Below, piece by piece: positions 61,432 through 64,000 of a DNA stretch of 64,000 nt. Numbering within the stretch: position 1 is the first letter of the stretch; each line of letters begins with the position of its first letter. The notes under the pieces are model-generated. The model was not told the origin of the DNA. It was given only the letters and a program-made list of their open reading frames with translations, and searched no databases. The position numbers and the translations under genes were made by a program. Source of the stretch: CAYUHJ01 sp964444365 (GTDB lineage: Bacteria > Planctomycetota > Planctomycetia > Gemmatales > Gemmataceae); assembly GCA_964444365.1 (NCBI GenBank), contig CAYUHJ010000010.1, positions 1 through 64,000 of the forward strand. Reading direction: 5' to 3'.

Positions 61432-62743
61432 CCGCGGCCCGGAGTTTCGTTTCCAGTTCCTCCGCGGCCTCCGGGAACTGCGACCGCACGTCGAACACTT
61501 CCCACACGTCGTCCGGCTTCGCGAACAGCAGCGGCGGCCGCGGGTCGTCGTCCGGGTGCGGCGTGACGGGGAGAAGTAGCGTCCACTCCGGGGTGCGGAT
61601 CGCCCACTCGGTCGCCGGGCCGAGGGTCATCGTCGACACGGCGAACGCCCGGAGCGACTCGACGTCCCCGGAAATCAGCGGTTGCAGGCCGACCCCGTCC
61701 GCCCCGAACCAGCCCGCGAGGGTGGCCGTCAGGTCGGCCGGTTGGGTCAGTGCGTCGACCCGCCGGCCCGCCTCCGCCGCGTGCGGGAGTCGCACGATCA
61801 GCGGCAGGTGAACGAGTTCGTCGTACAGCCACGGCCGGTGCCATCCGACGATTCCGTGCTCGCCGAGCGGGTAGCCGCGGTCGGCGGTGAAGACCCACGC
61901 CGCGGTTTCGTCCAGCTTCCGGGCGCGAAACACCTCGAAAATCCGGCCCAGGTCCGCGTCGAACGACGTGACGGCGGCCGCGAAGCTGCGGTGGAGCAGT
62001 TCCCACGACGCGAGGTCGGCCGTGTCGAACCACCCGGTCGGCGGGTCGCGCCACGGCAGGACGGGCTCGGCCGGTTCCCGAGGGGGAACCTCGTCCTCCG
62101 CCTGGGCTTCCAGTTCGTCGTCCTCCTCTTCGTCCTCCTCTGACTCCGAACGTTCTTCTTCCTCTTCGATCAGGTCTTCGACGTAAGCCTCGAACACTTC
62201 TTGCGGCACGTCCCAGGGCGGAAGGAGCGTGTCGATTTCGATCCAGACGAGCCACGCCGGGGCCGCCGCGAGGCGGTCGAACAGAGCGGGCAGCAGCCGC
62301 AACAGGGCGTCCGCCGGGGCACGGTCCGCGGGGTTCGGGCGGGCGGTCAGGACTTCGTCCCACCCGACGGCAGGTTTCTCGGCGTCGTCACGGGTGTGGC
62401 GGATCAGAACCGTTCGCACCCCCCGCGACGTAAGGACGGGGAGCAGGTCGACGAATTCGCTTGCTCTTGCTCCCTCCCCCTTGAGGGTGGAGGGTAGGGG
62501 TGGGGGTGAAGGCTCCCTCCCCGGTGAAGGCTCCACCCCCCACCCTAACCCTCCCCCACAAGGGGGGAGGGGACCAGAAAGGTCGGCAAGGGTGCTTCCG
62601 CCCGGCCGCTGGGCGATATGCCGATCGAACACGACCCCCTCCGCCGCGAGGCGGTCGAGGTGGGGCGTGCCGACGGCCTCGTTCCCGTAGGGGCCGAGGG
62701 CGGAGATGGGGCAGCCGCGGAGAGCAAGGACGACGACGTTCAT
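61421..62743 (-). CDS. Sulfatase/alkaline phosphatase-superfamily protein lacking the formylglycine motif
   Basis: A 440-residue member of the sulfatase fold. The beginning matches the family: NVVVLALRGCPISALGPYGN (2-21), then GTPHLDRLAAEGVVFDRHIA near 25-44. The conserved core VFTADRGYPLGEHGIVGWHR near 291-310 holds metal residues, and LYDELVHLPLIVRLP follows. Active sulfatases have CxPSR (formylglycine) soon after the TPxLDxLA segment; here the equivalent reads RPGGSTLADL with no Cys or Ser-x-Pro-x-Arg. Immediately after it is about 33 residues encoded by the palindrome 62471-62573, and near residues 185-215 lies a highly acidic run (EDLIEEEEERSESEEDEEED). Both suggest an inactive or repurposed protein. 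The ATG at 62743 opens the family N-terminus. Confidence 0.78.
   Translation of the reverse strand: MNVVVLALRGCPISALGPYGNEAVGTPHLDRLAAEGVVFDRHIAQRPGGSTLADLSGPLPPCGGGLGWGVEPSPGREPSPPPLPSTLKGEGARASEFVDLLPVLTSRGVRTVLIRHTRDDAEKPAVGWDEVLTARPNPADRAPADALLRLLPALFDRLAAAPAWLVWIEIDTLLPPWDVPQEVFEAYVEDLIEEEEERSESEEDEEEDDELEAQAEDEVPPREPAEPVLPWRDPPTGWFDTADLASWELLHRSFAAAVTSFDADLGRIFEVFRARKLDETAAWVFTADRGYPLGEHGIVGWHRPWLYDELVHLPLIVRLPHAAEAGRRVDALTQPADLTATLAGWFGADGVGLQPLISGDVESLRAFAVSTMTLGPATEWAIRTPEWTLLLPVTPHPDDDPRPPLLFAKPDDVWEVFDVRSQFPEAAEELETKLRAAVSS
62471..62573. repeat. Composite palindrome inside the sulfatase-like gene
   Basis: Terminal hairpins CCCTCCCCCTTGAGGG and CCCTCCCCCACAAGGGGGGA, with GGGGTGGGGGTGAAGGCTCC and its partner inside: the same family as at 6111-6207 and elsewhere between genes. 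Here it is translated in frame on the minus strand as a Gly/Pro-rich insert (for example PCGGGLGWGVEPSPGREP). Confidence 0.85.
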
Positions 62744-62784
62744 GGCGAACGGATTCTACCGGGCACGGGCAGGTTCGGCCCCGA

Positions 62785-62873
62785 GATGACGGGGTGACGG
62801 GGTGGCAAGGGGACGGGGTGACGAAGATCGGTTTTTTCAGCCCGTCCCCTTGCCACCCCGTCACCCTGTCATC
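62785..62873. repeat. Palindrome GATGACGGGGTGACGG family
   Basis: The arms at 62785-62817 and 62841-62873 pair at 32 of 33 positions around a 23-bp loop containing TTTTTT. It lies upstream of both the sulfatase-like gene and the ABC permease gene, which are divergent. Confidence 0.9.
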
Positions 62874-62928
62874 TTCGCAGACGGCAATAAGGTATCCCGG
62901 TGACTGTGGGCGAGAAGAGGGAGACAGC

Positions 62929-64000
62929 GTGCTCGGACCGATCTTCATGCGGGAACTCGCCACCGTCCCCCGGCGGGCGAGCCACTACGGGACGCGGGCC
63001 GCCCTCGTCGGGTTGCAGGCCGTGCTCGGGGTCACCGCCTGGCAGGCGACCATCGGCTTCGAGCGGGACGCCACCCTCGGCGAGACCGCGCGGTTCGGGC
63101 TGCTGCTCTTCCAGATCGTGGTTTACGTGCAGCTTCTTCTTCTGATCTTCTTCGCCGCCCTGTCCGCGGCCGGGGCGGTGTCGCAGGAGAAGGACCGGCG
63201 GACGTTCGTCCTGCTGCTCCTGACGGACATGCGGGACTACGAGATCGTCCTCGGGAAGCTCGTCGGGGCGCTGCTGCCGATCACGGTGTTGCTGCTCGTC
63301 AGCGTGCCGGTGCTGGCGATGATGTTGCTGCTCGGCGGCGTCGCGCCGTCGCAGGTGGTGCAGGCCGGCGTGGTCTTGCTCGCCACGGCGTACGCGGCCG
63401 GGTCGCTCGGCGGGCTCGTCGCGCTGTGGCGGGAACGGACCTTCCAGGCGCTCGCCCTCTCCGTGTTGTTTGTCGCCCTGTACCTGAGTCTGACGCAGGC
63501 CGTCCCCGCGGTCGGGCCGCGCCTCTCCGCGACCGTCGACTGGCAGGGCGTCCGCCCGTGGCTCGACCCGTTCCTGGCCATGCGGGAAGTGCTCGACCAG
63601 CCGCCCGGCGGGTGGACGGGGCTCCCGCCCGCCTACGGGTTCGGGCTGGTCATGCTCGGGTGGTGCGTGCTGCTCAACGGCGTCGGCATCTGGAAGCTCC
63701 GGAAGTGGAACCCGAGCGGCGAGACGATCATGCAGCGGGAGGGGCCGGGGGAAGACCCCGAGGCGAACCTGAACCCGGAAGAGTTGAAGGCGTTCCGCGC
63801 GAAGGCCCACGCCGCGCCCGGGACCGTTCGCGAGGTCGGGGCGAACCCGATCCTCTGGCGGGAAACCAAGACGCTCGCCTACGGCCGCCGGCCGCTGCTG
63901 GTGAAGTTCGCGTTCGGCATCGTACTGGCGCTGGTGGTGTATTACGCCGCGACGATGGTCTACGCCCCCGGCGTGAAGCCGCCGTTCCTGGCCGCCTACG
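62929..64000 (+). CDS. ABC-2 type transporter permease, runs off the window edge
   Basis: The first 357 residues of a polytopic membrane protein. It starts with an amphipathic segment and MRELATVPRRASHYGTRAAL, followed by hydrophobic segments near 60-85 (FQIVVYVQLLLLIFFAALSA), the GAVSQEKDRRTFVLLLLTDM motif near 86-105 typical of ABC-2 permeases, and more helices near 115-145, 148-165, 175-190 and 230-250. A soluble part with LNPEELKAFRAKAHAAPG near 285-302 precedes a further helix close to the window end. GTG at 62929 was chosen because AGAGGGAGA lies about 6 nt upstream. The ATPase partner is not in the window; it may follow. The substrate is unknown. Confidence 0.82.
   Translation, partial: MLGPIFMRELATVPRRASHYGTRAALVGLQAVLGVTAWQATIGFERDATLGETARFGLLLFQIVVYVQLLLLIFFAALSAAGAVSQEKDRRTFVLLLLTDMRDYEIVLGKLVGALLPITVLLLVSVPVLAMMLLLGGVAPSQVVQAGVVLLATAYAAGSLGGLVALWRERTFQALALSVLFVALYLSLTQAVPAVGPRLSATVDWQGVRPWLDPFLAMREVLDQPPGGWTGLPPAYGFGLVMLGWCVLLNGVGIWKLRKWNPSGETIMQREGPGEDPEANLNPEELKAFRAKAHAAPGTVREVGANPILWRETKTLAYGRRPLLVKFAFGIVLALVVYYAATMVYAPGVKPPFLAAY

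Noticed and set aside
62869..63810. Open frame on the minus strand at the right edge
   Set aside because: Antisense to a clear ABC-2 permease with several hydrophobic segments; Arg/Glu/Gln-rich with no motif.

Overview
This window is a very GC-rich stretch of bacterial chromosome. It reads most naturally as a planctomycete of the Gemmataceae. The evidence is: a TIGR02996 repeat-companion domain (a family described from Gemmata obscuriglobus) at 13452; Ser/Thr kinase fused to WD40 repeats; FGE-like, sulfatase-like and kelch-like secreted proteins; KDO synthesis; a solitary Flp-type pilin; and many long intergenic palindromes. It looks like housekeeping chromosome with small accessory patches. 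I see no phage, plasmid, transposase, CRISPR array, rRNA or tRNA. An assembly gap of 100 N lies at 40665-40764.

Layout. 1-9.9 kb: nucleotide sanitation (RdgB), a phosphopantetheinyl transferase, a ROK sugar kinase, a HisN/IMPase-like phosphatase, a secreted cupredoxin, CTP synthase and KdsB (which uses CTP), a GT39-type membrane glycosyltransferase and HisG. 10-16 kb: exported catalase-peroxidase, purine nucleoside phosphorylase, the TIGR02996 protein and a VWA lipoprotein. 16-24.5 kb: glutamate synthase GltB and GltD, separated by a small MORN-repeat gene bracketed by a 28-bp inverted repeat, then a phosphofructokinase. 24.7-32.7 kb: planctomycete-type secreted proteins and an orphan DNA methyltransferase. 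32.7-39.2 kb: DUF3501, a STAS protein, a NagA-like deacetylase, an SDR, an Flp pilin and an HtrA protease. 39-45 kb: dihydrolipoamide dehydrogenase (cut by the gap), a DUF1963-like protein, an alpha/beta hydrolase, a zinc-ribbon protein, and a DJ-1/CMD/NTF2-like trio. 45-56.3 kb: a signalling block with a Ser/Thr kinase-WD40 protein, an AGE-family epimerase, a STAS protein, GlgX, a second STAS protein, an RsbW-like kinase and an FHA-GAF-PP2C phosphatase, which looks like a partner-switching module interleaved with sugar and glycogen enzymes. 56.3-64 kb: an MDR dehydrogenase, a sugar-phosphate isomerase and a Gfo/Idh/MocA oxidoreductase, then a TPR-YggX fusion, a zinc-ribbon membrane protein and IscX (iron handling), a lipoprotein, a sulfatase-like protein without the formylglycine motif, and the start of an ABC-2 permease.

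The most unusual structural feature is the density of long palindromic repeats. At least ten families occupy nearly every intergenic space. Several supply or touch stop codons, and three run inside coding sequences in frame. Other points worth a second look are the inverted-repeat-flanked MORN gene inside gltBD, a low-GC patch inside an otherwise GC-rich isomerase gene, and several enzyme homologues missing a key catalytic or metal-binding residue.
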